44,640 bases of DNA from CAMEON01 sp045128275 (GCA_045128275.1 JBGVRH010000034.1:1-44640); one strand, 5' to 3'; numbered from the stretch's first letter, positions 35,086 through 44,472 are shown. Translations and numbers: made by a program. Notes: generated by a model not told the origin, from the sequence alone.

Positions 35086-35934
35086 TCACAGTATCATTTC
35101 CGGCTTTCTCCCCATCCGCCTGCATTCCGTGGGTGTGATCCCGTAGCATTTTTTGAACATGCGATAGAATGTAGAGTAATCCTTAAATCCACAGGATAGA
35201 GCCACCTCGCTCGCATGAATACCGTTGACCAGCATATCGCAGGCGCGATCCAGGCGGATGTGGAGAATGTATCGCCACAGAGACACCCCCAGACGGGTCT
35301 TGAACAGACTGTTGACGTGAACCGTGCTGTAGTGAAAAACCTCTCCCACAAAGGAAAGATCCTGTATATCCGCACAATGGAGGGAGACGTATTCAATGAT
35401 CTGATCCGTCAGGGCGGTCTTGCGGGAGTCCTCCTTGGAGAGCCCGCCCTGCTTCCCACTGACAGGGATCCCGTACAGAAGGATTTCTCGCAAAAGGGGG
35501 GACAGGATGCGGAAAAACTGATCGTGTACCTCCTTCGTGCTGGATACGCACAATCGTTTGAGCGCGCCGTGCACAAAGGCGAAGCTTTCCTTGGGGAGAT
35601 GGCGCATACTCATCTCGCCTTCTCCGTATCCATGAAACAGAGCCTCCACGGTCGCTCGCAGATCCTCCTCGTCGGGCATGGCCTTGGGGGAGAACTGCGC
35701 GTACAAATACTCCAGAGGCTCACTGTCCTGAACGACCAGGCGGTGAGGCACGAAGGGCGGCAGGATCAGCACAGAGCCCCGCTCCACCGTATAGCGGTAC
35801 GCCTCCACGTCAAAGGAGAGAGAACCCGCCATGGGCAGAAAGATCTCGTAGGAATCATGGGAGTGGGAGACATACCCGTCGGCCTCGGGGGCGGGGTCGA
35901 TCCTTTCGTTGGCGCAAATTCCGATGTATTCCAT
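35086..35934 (-). CDS. AraC-family transcriptional regulator
   Basis: 282 aa, ATG at 35934 behind AAAGGAG; the in-frame ATG at 35988 lies over the promoter and is rejected. The cupin domain has SHSHDSYEIFLPMAG and ERGSVLILPPFVPHRL. The C-terminal helix-turn-helix pair is DLSFVGEVFHYSTVHVNSLF and IHASEVALSCGFKDYSTFYR, ending KCYGITPTECRRMG. It diverges from the three-gene operon starting at 36114, its probable target. Confidence 0.9.
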   Translation of the reverse strand: MEYIGICANERIDPAPEADGYVSHSHDSYEIFLPMAGSLSFDVEAYRYTVERGSVLILPPFVPHRLVVQDSEPLEYLYAQFSPKAMPDEEDLRATVEALFHGYGEGEMSMRHLPKESFAFVHGALKRLCVSSTKEVHDQFFRILSPLLREILLYGIPVSGKQGGLSKEDSRKTALTDQIIEYVSLHCADIQDLSFVGEVFHYSTVHVNSLFKTRLGVSLWRYILHIRLDRACDMLVNGIHASEVALSCGFKDYSTFYRMFKKCYGITPTECRRMGRKPEMIL

Positions 35935-35970
35935 GGGGGCTCCTTTCAGTGTGCGGTTTCCTTTTTGTAT

Positions 35971-35999
35971 ATTATACCACAAAATCATCGGAAATGCAA
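35971..35999 (-). promoter_or_regulatory. Promoter of the AraC gene at 35934
   Basis: Minus strand TTGCAT (35999-35994), 17-bp spacer, TATAAT (35976-35971). Its -35 is part of an inverted repeat, AAATGCA at 35992-35998 and TGCATTT at 36011-36017, a candidate operator between the two divergent promoters. Confidence 0.8.
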
Positions 36000-36021
36000 T
36001 ATTTTAGCCCTGCATTTATAA

Positions 36022-36050
36022 TTGGAAAAGCAATTTATTTATGCTATACT
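36022..36050 (+). promoter_or_regulatory. Promoter of the lipoprotein-GH3-WNEW operon
   Basis: TTGGAA (36022-36027), 17-bp spacer, TATACT (36045-36050). Leader of about 57 nt. Confidence 0.75.
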
Positions 36051-36113
36051 GTATGATGAAATGGGATGCTGCGGAAAAAGCGAAAGATATCCGAGCGTTC
36101 CGGGAGGTACATT

Positions 36114-36926
36114 ATGAAGTATAACAGAATCATAGTCACAGGACTTGCCCTCACCCTCGCTGTCGGTCTTCTCGCGGCTTGCGACTCTGCCAAGGAGACA
36201 GAGACTACGGCGGAGACTGATCCCGCCACCTTGCCCGCCACCGAGTCGGCAGAGCTGACCGAGGCCCCTACCGAGAAGCCTACCGAAGTCCCTACCGAGG
36301 TTCCCACCGAGGAGATCACCGAAGCCCCCACAGAGGAGGCAGAGTCCCACCGCCCCACCCGTGAGGACTGGGACGAGAACGATCCTCAAAATCCCTACTA
36401 CAATCTGATCCAAGTCGGCACCGCCTTTGACGGCAAGACCCCCGTCTACGACGGCCGCTATGAATTCGATCACGTCATTTGCCATACCTCCGACGGCGCG
36501 GAGTTTTACAGTATGCAGGATGCCCTGGACTGGCTGGAGGGCTACGGCGGTAACATCCAGATGGATGCCGATCCCAATATCTGCCTGAAGCTGGATATTC
36601 CCGACGACGGCTGCTTCTACCGCATCGCCTACTGGTGGAAGAATTGCGATTTCGTCATGGACTACGGCGTGATCTACGACGATCAGAACAAGCAGGACGG
36701 CATCGTGGGCTATGCTTACTACTCCGATCTCTATGAGCTGGATATCATTTCCGGGCTGGAGGGCACCTACGTTTGGGTCATCAAGGACACCTACGGTCTT
36801 ACCCCCGGCTACTACAGGATGGTGGAAAGCGACGATCCCGACAGCGAGCTGTACTACGGCTACGATCTCATTGCCCCCCTGGAGGAGTGGCCGGGTCTGC
36901 CCAACGGCGAGATCCTGCCCGATTGA
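36114..36926 (+). CDS. Small lipoprotein of unknown function
   Basis: 270 aa, ATG at 36114 behind GGGAGG. Lipobox LAAC (Cys23), then a Thr/Glu/Pro linker to about residue 80 (TEAPTEKPTEVPTEV). The remaining 190 residues form one compact-looking acidic domain rich in Tyr, Trp and Asp, with FYSMQDALDWLEGYGGNIQM, FYRIAYWWKNCDF and LYYGYDLIAPLEEWPGLP. I do not recognise the family. It is first in an operon with a GH3 enzyme and a WNEW-family protein (gap 32 nt), so it may bind a glycan or be an accessory subunit of the surface enzymes. Confidence 0.85.
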   Translation: MKYNRIIVTGLALTLAVGLLAACDSAKETETTAETDPATLPATESAELTEAPTEKPTEVPTEVPTEEITEAPTEEAESHRPTREDWDENDPQNPYYNLIQVGTAFDGKTPVYDGRYEFDHVICHTSDGAEFYSMQDALDWLEGYGGNIQMDADPNICLKLDIPDDGCFYRIAYWWKNCDFVMDYGVIYDDQNKQDGIVGYAYYSDLYELDIISGLEGTYVWVIKDTYGLTPGYYRMVESDDPDSELYYGYDLIAPLEEWPGLPNGEILPD

Positions 36927-36958
36927 CTCCCCATTCTGTTTGTTAAGGAGATTATCCC

Positions 36959-39900
36959 ATGAAGATCCGATCCCTCGCGGCTCTGCTTATGGCCGCCATC
37001 CTGCTGCTCGGTGGCTGTACGCCTCCCATCGGCCCCGATGATGGAACCATCCCCCCTGTATCCGATACGGTGGGGGAGAGCGGCACCGATACCGCTGCCG
37101 ATACGTCCCCCGACACCGAGACGCCCACCGAGGAAGAGACCGAGCCTCAACCCGAGCCTCCTCCTGCCTTGTCCCTCGCCGCCCAAACCCTGACGGCCGA
37201 GGGAGACAACATCGTTCTATCCCTGTCCTGCTTACTCCGCGACGATACCGTTACGGGGGAGCTGATCTGCAAGCTCGCCGACGCAAAGGGCGAGATCGCC
37301 GAGCAGCGAGTCTCGGTCTCCGCGGCTCCGCTGGAGATCTCCCTCCCTTGCCTCGACGGGAAGATCAAAGAAAAGCTCACGATTACGGTAGACGCTGTGA
37401 CCGCTGACGGCGAGACAGTCGATTCCCTGTATCTGACCATGGAGAACGGTATCGTCCAGCTCACCGAGGATTCCGTCGCCTGTGTGGTGGCGGCTATGAC
37501 CCTGGAGGAAAAGGCCAAGCTGACCTCGGGGGCCGCCACCACCTCCAAGCGGGGGGCGGTAGGCGCTACTCTGGCTCTGCGGAAATACGGCATTCCTGCC
37601 ATCGGCTTCAACGACGGCCCCGCGGGCGTGCGTTCCGACGCCGGTACCCCCTCGGTGTGGTATCCCTCGGTCACGAATATCTCAAACTCCTGGGATAAGG
37701 ACTTGATCTACCGTGTGGGCGAGGCCATCGGCCTGGACGGCCGTGCCTTCGGTACGGATATCCTCCTGGCTCCCGGTATGAACATTCAGAAGAATACCTT
37801 CGGCGGACGTAATTTTGAATACAGCTCCGAGGATCCTCTTTTGACGGGATACCTCATGTCCGCCTACGTGAACGGCGTGCAGTCCACAGGCATCGGTGCC
37901 GAGATCAAGCATTTCGCCGTCAACAATCAGGAGACCTCCCGCGTCATCTACTCGGCCAACGTCACCGAGCGCGCCCTTCGTGAGATCTACCTCAAGGGCT
38001 TCGGCATCGCCGTCCGTGACAGTGCTCCTTGGGTGGTCATGTCCTCCTATAACCGCATCAACCGCAACCACAACGCCACCGAGCGAGAGCTTCTGGTGAA
38101 CATTCTGCGGGATGAGTTCGGCTTTGTGGGGATGGTCACCAGCGATTGGGGCGGCGTAACGGGGAGCATCGACAACAAGATCAAGGCCATGAACGACCTC
38201 AATATGCCGGGCAACGCCGACGATCCCGCGATTCTGATGGCCGCGGTCAACAGCGGTGCCGTTCCCATGGAGGCCTTGGACACCTGTTGCCGCAACATCC
38301 TCTCGGTGGTCGCCAAGACCCGCACCGCCAAGGGGGAGAAGAAGGAAGGCATTGACTATGAAGCCCACGCCGAGCTGGCAAGACTGGCCGCCGAGGAATC
38401 CTTCGTGCTGCTCAAGAATGATGCCGCTCTGCCCCTGAACAAGGGGGCCACCGTAGCCCTCTTCGGAAACGGTTCCTTTGCTACCGTTTATGGCGGCGGC
38501 GGCTCGGGTGTCGTCCATTCCAAGACCAATATCAGCATCTTTGACGGCATCAAGGCAAGCGACGCCTTGACACTCTACGACGAGAGCGGCTCTCCCTTCC
38601 GTGGCTGTGAGGCCCACGACGTGAACGATCCCTCCAAGGACGTAGAGGTGACGGTCTCCTATGCCGAGCGGTGCGCCAAAGAAGCGGACACGGCGGTGAT
38701 CGTCCTGTCCCGCCAGGCCATCGAGGGAGTGGACAGCAGTAACCGCCTCGGGGACTTCCGCTTGAATCAGACCGAGCGGGACATGATCGACCGTGTCAGC
38801 AAGGCCTTCCACGCCGCAGGCAAAAAGGTCACCGTCCTCATCAATACGGGCAATCCCATTGAGACCGCCTCCTGGCGGGACAGCGTGGATGCCATCCTGT
38901 ACATCGGCTACCCCGGTGAGCAGGCGGGGCATGCCGTGGCCAACGTGCTGGCGGGCAAGACCAACCCTGCGGGCAAGCTCACCTGTACCTGGCCTCTGAC
39001 CTTTGAATCCACCCCCGCCTACGATCATTTCCCCGGCGGTCTCCATGACGTGACCTACTACGAGGACATCTACGTGGGCTACCGCTACTACGAGACCTTC
39101 GGTGTGGACGTGGCCTTCCCCTTCGGCTTTGGCCTGTCCTATACCGCCTTTACCTATTCTGATCCCGTCTTCACCCAAAAGAAAAACGGGAACATCACGG
39201 TCTCGGTGACCGTCACCAATACGGGAGACACGGCAGGCCGTGAGATCGTGCAGTGCTACGTCACCAAGCCCGAGACCACGCTGGAGCAAGCCAAGCTGGA
39301 GCTTTGCGGCTTTGCCAAGACGGGACTTCTGGCTCCCGGAGAGTCCGAGACCGTCAAGATCACGGTTACCGAGGACGCGCTGAAGTCCTACGACGAGGGA
39401 GACAGCGCATGGATCCTGGACAGCGGAGAGTACACCGTATCGGTTGGCGCTTCGGTGAAGGATATAAAGTTCACCGATACATTCACAGTCACCGAAAAGC
39501 AGGTGATCCTTGACGTGGAGAACCAATGCGTTCCCGAGGTGACCTTTGACTACATCTCCAAGAAGACCTACACCGTCCCTGTACCCGAGACCCGCAAGAA
39601 TCTGGCCGAGGGGGCGAGCGTCAACGCCTCCAAGGGCGACGGCCGTCTCGTCAAGGACGGCGACACCTGCTCCCTCTGGAATCCCGGGGAGAACGGCGCG
39701 ACCATCACGTTGGATCTGGGCAAAAAGACCGCTATCGGAGAGATGACCCTGAGCTGGTACGCCATCCACACGGTGTACATGATCCAGCTTTCGGACAACG
39801 GCGTGAAATTCACCGATTACCGATGCTACGCCGACGCGGGAAGCGGTTACAGCGTCATCAATCTCCACGGAGCCGAGGCGCGGTATATCCGCGTCAAGAT

Positions 39901-40354
39901 CATCCGCGCCGACAATCAAGGCATCTACGAGTGGCGGGTCTTTGAGGCGACCGAAGCGGACAAAAACAGCTCGGATCCCTTTGCGGGGGAGAATCTCGCC
40001 TTCCACAAGCCCACACAAGCCACCAATGTCGAGGGCGGCAATGCCCCCGCTTACGCGGTAGACGGCAACTACGATACCCGCTGGTCCTCCCAGCAGAGCG
40101 GTGACGCCACTCTGACGGTGGATCTGAAGTCGGTACACACCGTCAAGGCCATCGAGCTGGTGCTGGAGTCCGCATGGGTGCCCTACCGCATCGAGTATTC
40201 CCTGGACGGCGAGACCTACCATACCCTCTTTGAGGGCAAGAAGGACGAACTGATGGTCATACTCACCGACCTGAATATCGAAGCCCGCTATCTCCGCGTC
40301 AAGCGAGACGGGGAGAACTGGTTCAGCATCTACGAATTCAAGATCTTTGGATAG
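36959..40354 (+). CDS. GH3 glycosidase lipoprotein with two F5/8 type C domains
   Basis: 1131 aa, ATG at 36959 behind AAGGAG. Lipobox LGGC (Cys20), Thr/Asp/Glu/Pro linker, then a small beta domain (about 70-160). GH3 N-domain from about 165: LALRKYGIPAIGFNDGPAGV and IGAEIKHFAVNN, with nucleophile Asp396 in VTSDWGG. GH3 C-domain and FN3-like domain follow (IYVGYRYYETF, PFGFGLSYTAF). Two F5/8C (CBM32-like) domains close the protein at about 879-1000 and 1010-1131. Likely a surface beta-glucosidase, xylosidase or related exo-enzyme; GH3 specificity cannot be read by eye. Its stop codon overlaps the ribosome site of the next gene. Confidence 0.93.
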   Translation: MKIRSLAALLMAAILLLGGCTPPIGPDDGTIPPVSDTVGESGTDTAADTSPDTETPTEEETEPQPEPPPALSLAAQTLTAEGDNIVLSLSCLLRDDTVTGELICKLADAKGEIAEQRVSVSAAPLEISLPCLDGKIKEKLTITVDAVTADGETVDSLYLTMENGIVQLTEDSVACVVAAMTLEEKAKLTSGAATTSKRGAVGATLALRKYGIPAIGFNDGPAGVRSDAGTPSVWYPSVTNISNSWDKDLIYRVGEAIGLDGRAFGTDILLAPGMNIQKNTFGGRNFEYSSEDPLLTGYLMSAYVNGVQSTGIGAEIKHFAVNNQETSRVIYSANVTERALREIYLKGFGIAVRDSAPWVVMSSYNRINRNHNATERELLVNILRDEFGFVGMVTSDWGGVTGSIDNKIKAMNDLNMPGNADDPAILMAAVNSGAVPMEALDTCCRNILSVVAKTRTAKGEKKEGIDYEAHAELARLAAEESFVLLKNDAALPLNKGATVALFGNGSFATVYGGGGSGVVHSKTNISIFDGIKASDALTLYDESGSPFRGCEAHDVNDPSKDVEVTVSYAERCAKEADTAVIVLSRQAIEGVDSSNRLGDFRLNQTERDMIDRVSKAFHAAGKKVTVLINTGNPIETASWRDSVDAILYIGYPGEQAGHAVANVLAGKTNPAGKLTCTWPLTFESTPAYDHFPGGLHDVTYYEDIYVGYRYYETFGVDVAFPFGFGLSYTAFTYSDPVFTQKKNGNITVSVTVTNTGDTAGREIVQCYVTKPETTLEQAKLELCGFAKTGLLAPGESETVKITVTEDALKSYDEGDSAWILDSGEYTVSVGASVKDIKFTDTFTVTEKQVILDVENQCVPEVTFDYISKKTYTVPVPETRKNLAEGASVNASKGDGRLVKDGDTCSLWNPGENGATITLDLGKKTAIGEMTLSWYAIHTVYMIQLSDNGVKFTDYRCYADAGSGYSVINLHGAEARYIRVKIIRADNQGIYEWRVFEATEADKNSSDPFAGENLAFHKPTQATNVEGGNAPAYAVDGNYDTRWSSQQSGDATLTVDLKSVHTVKAIELVLESAWVPYRIEYSLDGETYHTLFEGKKDELMVILTDLNIEARYLRVKRDGENWFSIYEFKIFG

Positions 40355-40364
40355 GAGGCAATTT

Positions 40365-43300
40365 ATGAAGCCCTATACGAAATTATTCATTCTCCTGTTG
40401 GCTCTTCTCACCGTGGCGGTCATCCTTTCCGCCTGCCGCGGGGATGATCACACGACCGAGACCGAGGCTCCCACCGTGACGGATACCCCCACGGAGCAGC
40501 CCACCGAGACCCCCACCGAGGCCGAGACTCCCGAGCCTGAGACCTACTATTTCGTGGACAACATCGCCCCCGAGACCGAGTCCCAGGCTCCCGAGACCAA
40601 GCCCGACGAGCATTACGAGTATACCCAGGACTTCTCCGAGCCCATCGGAGCAAATGATCCGGACTGGACGATCAACGAGATGGCCGACACCTCCAAGGGA
40701 TACCTGACCGCCACGGGAAGCCAGCATCCCTACTTTGCCCTCAAGCACAAGGCCAAGGCCGACGTGGTCACGGTCACGGTGGATCTGAAGGCCAACCGCC
40801 CCGGGGCCATCCCCAACGATTCGGGCTACATTGCCCTCCGTCTTCCCAAATATGACGATCAGTTCGCCGCCGTGGGACAGAACGGCATCTGGCTGACCTT
40901 CCAATGCGGGAAGGTCGGTATCATCAACACGTGGCCGAATATCACCCTCTTTGACAGCGGCTTTGACTTCACCAAGGCTCGCACCGTCACCGTAGAGGAT
41001 AACCAGACGGATAATATCATTTCGGTCTACGTGGACGAGAACGGCACCAAGACCCTTGTCTTCCGCGTAGCCATCACCGACAGCAAGAACGTGACCGTCA
41101 CCGACAAGGATGGCGCTGTGAAGACCACCGCCAAGTTCGGCTACGATATCTCCGAGAACGGATACGTGGCGGTATGGGCCCATCAGGACAACGGAGAGGT
41201 GACCTTCGACAATCTCAAGGTCAGCTGGACGGTGCCCGGAAATCCCACAACCACCGTGACGAATAGCTACAAGCAGGACTTTAGTGCCTCCCTTTCGGGA
41301 AATAAAGATTGGAGTCACAACGGCACCGCGGTATTCGAGGATGGCATGGTGGTAGGCACAACCGAGCATTGCTATTTCGATATGACCCAGCGGGTACGGG
41401 GCGAGAAGGTCTATATCGAGCTGGATCTGATGGCCGACCGCAAGGGCACCGTGGACAACGTGGCCTCCTACGTGGGTCTGCGTGTGACCCAGCGGGATCA
41501 GTTCCGCGCCACGGGTCCCGACGGCATCTGGCTCGCCTTCCATGATAACCGTATCGGCCTCATCACGGGCTGGCCGAACACCAGGATGTACACCTCCGAT
41601 ATCTCCTTCGCGAATATGCGCCACATCCTCATCGAGGACGATACCGTCAACAACGAGATAGCGGTCTACCTCAAGGAGGATGGCGGCAAGCAGCTCATCT
41701 GCCGCTTCGTCATCCAGAACGAGCATGACGTGACCGTCTTTGACGGGAACGGCAAATCCAAGATCACCCATACGCTGGGTCACGATCTTGGCAGAGACGG
41801 ATTCGTCTGCTTCTGGGCCCCTGCGGGAAGCAAGGGCAAGAGCGCCTTTGATAACGTGGAGATCCGCTGGGACAACAAGGTGCGCGCCGAATACACCCCC
41901 ACGGATCCCGAGACCCTCCGCGATCTTTACGGCGATACCTGGGTGGGCATGGACGATGAAGATCGCCTTGTCAACTACGGCGCGGATGACGTGGAGGATA
42001 AGCTGGTGGGTATCTTCTACCAGATCTGGCACGTTCAGACCGGCACCACCTACCCCGATCAGATCCTCTACGATCACCATGCCATCTACCAGCAGGGCGG
42101 TCACGCCGCCGTCAAGGAGGCCTACACCAAGGGCCCCGTGGGCTGGGGACACTACTGGGGCCAGCCCTACTTCGGCTACTACCTCACCAACGACCAGTGG
42201 GTCATCCGCAAGCACGCCTCCATGCTCTGCGATATCGGCGTGGACTTCATCTATCTGGACGTGACCAACGGAAATCCTCTGACCACCTCCTACATGGCCA
42301 TCTTCAAGGAGTACCACGCCATGCGCGAGGAGGGTATGGATACCCCCGATATCTGCTTCTTCATGGCGGACAACGCCGATCTGAATCCCCGCGTGTTCGA
42401 GGATATCTGGGACAACATTTACTCCACGGGTCAGTACAGCGACCTCTACGCCATGTACAAGGGCAAGCCCCTGCTCCTCGGCAACGTGGAAAAGATCGAG
42501 GACAAGGCCGCCCTGGAGACCTTCACCATCCGCCGCTGCTGGGCACTCCGCGAGAACGTGAACGGTGGAAAGGATATGTGGACCTGGATGCACGAGACTC
42601 CCCAGCCCATCTCCAAGAACACCGCCACCCGCGAGGAGGAGGAGATCTCCATCTCGGCGGCCATTCTGGCCAACCTTGGTATGGGACGCAGCTTCTCCAA
42701 GGGCCGTCAACCCGGTCTTCTGACTCTCCCGGGCGGACAGAAGGATATCTTCCAGTTCGAGCTGGAGACCACGAGCAAGGGCATCTTCTTCGCCGAACAG
42801 ATGAAGCGCGCCGCCACGGCCGATACCTACGTCCTCCTCATCAACGCGTGGAACGAGTGGGGCGCAGGCAGATGGGAAGGAAACAGCCATCCCACCATTG
42901 CCAATACGTACATTGATTGGACGTATTCCTATTACGTAGACTGCTTCAACCCCGAGTTCAGCCGTGATATCGAGCCTATGACAGGCGGCTTCGGGGATAA
43001 CTACTACTACCAGCTGGCCCAGTTCCTCCGTGCCTTCAAGGGCTCCCGTACCGCTCCCGAGGCGGCGGGACAGACCGAAATGGCTCTGGATGCGCCTCTC
43101 TCGGCATGGGACAGCGTATGGCCCGAGTACATGGACACGCTGGGCGACACCTTCCACCGTGACGCCATGGGCTACTGCAACTTCTTCCACTACACCAACG
43201 AGAGCGGCCGCAACGACATCATCTCCGCCAAGGTGTCCCGCACCGATGCGGCTACCTACTTCCTGGCGGTCTGCGCCGACACCATCACGGCTCCCGCGGG

Positions 43301-44138
43301 CTCCAACTGGATGAACCTCTTCATCAACACCGACGGTGACTACGAGACGGGCTGGTACGGCTACGATATCGCCATCAACCGCGACGGCACCAAGGCCGCA
43401 GCGGGCAAGGTCACCATCGAGAAGTTTGTGGGTAACGAGTGGAAATTCCAGTCCATCAGTGAGGGCGAGATCAAGGTCAACGGCCATTACCTCGTCATCA
43501 AGGTGGACACCGCTCTGTGCGGTCTGACGGGTGACTTCGACTTCAAGTGGGCGGACAACTCCACCACCGACGGTCAGATCATGCAATTCCTGGATCAGGG
43601 CGATGCCGCTCCCAACGCCCGCTTCAACTACGCCTACCGCGCCGAGGCCTCCAAGGCCACCTTCAATCCCGCCCTGGATAGCTACCTGGCAGGTGGCGCG
43701 GCCTTTGACGCGGGTAAGGCCTACATGGCCGCCGAGGACGGCGTGTACCGTCTCTATGACGGAAGCACAAACGCCAAGGCCAAGATGCAGGAGGGCAGAC
43801 TCTTCGCCCCCGTGACGGCTCTGGGCAACCTGAAGGATGCCGACGTGACCGTTTCTGCTGACGGCAAGAGCGCGACCTGGACGTTCAACGGCAAGACCGT
43901 CGTCTTCACCGCCGATTCCACCGACGTGAAGGTGGGCTACAACATCTGCATCATCCCCGTTGCTCCTTTTGTAGAGAACGGCGTGCTGTACGTGCCCCTG
44001 AACGCCGCCGCCTTCGTGGCCGACCTCCACTACCACAGCAGTCCCGACGGCACCTCCGCCATCATTTCCCCCAAGGCCGAGGCTCCCGAGGGAGAGGACG
44101 GCAGACGGCTGTTTGAGGCACTGGAGCGGGCATTCTGA
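40365..44138 (+). CDS. WNEW-family lipoprotein with two sandwich domains and a copper-amine-oxidase-N-like tail (copy 4)
   Basis: 1257 aa, ATG at 40365 behind AGGAGG (gap 10 nt from GH3). Lipobox LSAC (Cys24), then a Thr/Glu/Pro linker. Two related beta-sandwich domains (about 85-288 and 300-502), both with NGIWLTF/DGIWLAF and a TFDNLKVSW/AFDNVEIRW end strand, resemble LamG/DUF1080. The core, about 544-880, has GVDFIYLDVTN (Asp632), AWNEWGAG (Glu831) and FSRDIEPMTGG. A CBM9-like domain follows (about 893-1092; WMNLFINTDGDYETGWYGYD). The C-terminus (about 1125-1241) looks like the copper amine oxidase N-terminal-like domain common in Clostridia (YMAAEDGVYRLYDGS, APFVENGVLYVPLNAAAF). Inferred surface glycosidase; substrate unknown. 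Confidence 0.82.
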   Translation: MKPYTKLFILLLALLTVAVILSACRGDDHTTETEAPTVTDTPTEQPTETPTEAETPEPETYYFVDNIAPETESQAPETKPDEHYEYTQDFSEPIGANDPDWTINEMADTSKGYLTATGSQHPYFALKHKAKADVVTVTVDLKANRPGAIPNDSGYIALRLPKYDDQFAAVGQNGIWLTFQCGKVGIINTWPNITLFDSGFDFTKARTVTVEDNQTDNIISVYVDENGTKTLVFRVAITDSKNVTVTDKDGAVKTTAKFGYDISENGYVAVWAHQDNGEVTFDNLKVSWTVPGNPTTTVTNSYKQDFSASLSGNKDWSHNGTAVFEDGMVVGTTEHCYFDMTQRVRGEKVYIELDLMADRKGTVDNVASYVGLRVTQRDQFRATGPDGIWLAFHDNRIGLITGWPNTRMYTSDISFANMRHILIEDDTVNNEIAVYLKEDGGKQLICRFVIQNEHDVTVFDGNGKSKITHTLGHDLGRDGFVCFWAPAGSKGKSAFDNVEIRWDNKVRAEYTPTDPETLRDLYGDTWVGMDDEDRLVNYGADDVEDKLVGIFYQIWHVQTGTTYPDQILYDHHAIYQQGGHAAVKEAYTKGPVGWGHYWGQPYFGYYLTNDQWVIRKHASMLCDIGVDFIYLDVTNGNPLTTSYMAIFKEYHAMREEGMDTPDICFFMADNADLNPRVFEDIWDNIYSTGQYSDLYAMYKGKPLLLGNVEKIEDKAALETFTIRRCWALRENVNGGKDMWTWMHETPQPISKNTATREEEEISISAAILANLGMGRSFSKGRQPGLLTLPGGQKDIFQFELETTSKGIFFAEQMKRAATADTYVLLINAWNEWGAGRWEGNSHPTIANTYIDWTYSYYVDCFNPEFSRDIEPMTGGFGDNYYYQLAQFLRAFKGSRTAPEAAGQTEMALDAPLSAWDSVWPEYMDTLGDTFHRDAMGYCNFFHYTNESGRNDIISAKVSRTDAATYFLAVCADTITAPAGSNWMNLFINTDGDYETGWYGYDIAINRDGTKAAAGKVTIEKFVGNEWKFQSISEGEIKVNGHYLVIKVDTALCGLTGDFDFKWADNSTTDGQIMQFLDQGDAAPNARFNYAYRAEASKATFNPALDSYLAGGAAFDAGKAYMAAEDGVYRLYDGSTNAKAKMQEGRLFAPVTALGNLKDADVTVSADGKSATWTFNGKTVVFTADSTDVKVGYNICIIPVAPFVENGVLYVPLNAAAFVADLHYHSSPDGTSAIISPKAEAPEGEDGRRLFEALERAF

Positions 44139-44154
44139 CCCGTGACAAATGAAA

Positions 44155-44203
44155 AACATACACACATATCACGAATTTAGCTCAAACAATATGTGTGTAT
44201 GTT
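44155..44203. other. Long hairpin after the operon
   Basis: A perfect 15-bp AT-rich stem (AACATACACACATAT with ATATGTGTGTATGTT) with a 19-nt loop. No U-run follows on plus; TTTTTC follows on minus. Probably part of the termination region of the plus-strand operon. Confidence 0.6.
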
Positions 44204-44236
44204 CCATTTGATTCAGTTTGAATTTGGCGCACCACG

Positions 44237-44271
44237 AACAACCCATGCCGAATGATTCGGTTTGGGTTGTT
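44237..44271 (+). terminator. Terminator of the lipoprotein-GH3-WNEW operon
   Basis: Stem AACAACCCATGCCGAAT with ATTCGGTTTGGGTTGTT (one mismatch, one G-T) followed by TTCTTTTTG. The 334-bp gap 44139-44472 holds this, the hairpin before it and the minus-strand terminator at 44380, and no convincing gene. Confidence 0.8.
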
Positions 44272-44379
44272 TTCTTTTTGTCTCAAAGCATTTCCAGATG
44301 GTGATCGTAAGCTGTACGTTCTTCCGCCACAACTCACACGAGTTTCGTTTATGCGCGGGTATGGTCTCCCAAACAGAAA

Positions 44380-44401
44380 GGCCCTGACCTTTGTCAGGAC
44401 C
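44380..44401 (-). terminator. Probable terminator of the gene at the right edge
   Basis: Minus strand stem GGTCCTGAC with GTCAGGGCC (one G-T), loop AAAG, followed by TTTCTGTTTGG. It lies about 70 nt past the stop of the partial gene at 44473. Confidence 0.65.
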
Positions 44402-44472
44402 CGTCTGTAAAAAACTACTGATGTAGATATGGATTTCGTCGTCAAGTAGGCGGAGCTTTTTTCAGTAATTAT

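Noticed and set aside
34976..35125. 49-codon frame (-) overlapping the end of the AraC gene and ending in the loop of the terminator hairpin
   Set aside because: The residue pattern looks somewhat coding (TVTVRLMDGSQKVRD), but there is no ribosome site and the overlap with the AraC end and terminator is awkward. A decayed remnant cannot be excluded.
119..44165. Very long open frames antisense to the big genes, e.g. 119-2476 (+), 17893-21573 (+), 24137-27196 (+), 29073-33041 (+) and 40383-44165 (-)
   Set aside because: They mirror the sense genes, which almost never use TTA, CTA or TCA codons, so no antisense stops arise. They lack ribosome sites and their sequences are low-complexity Val/Gly/His/Leu-rich.
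44182..44445. 87-codon frame (-) after the last operon
   Set aside because: It crosses two terminator hairpins, has no ribosome site and its composition is not protein-like.
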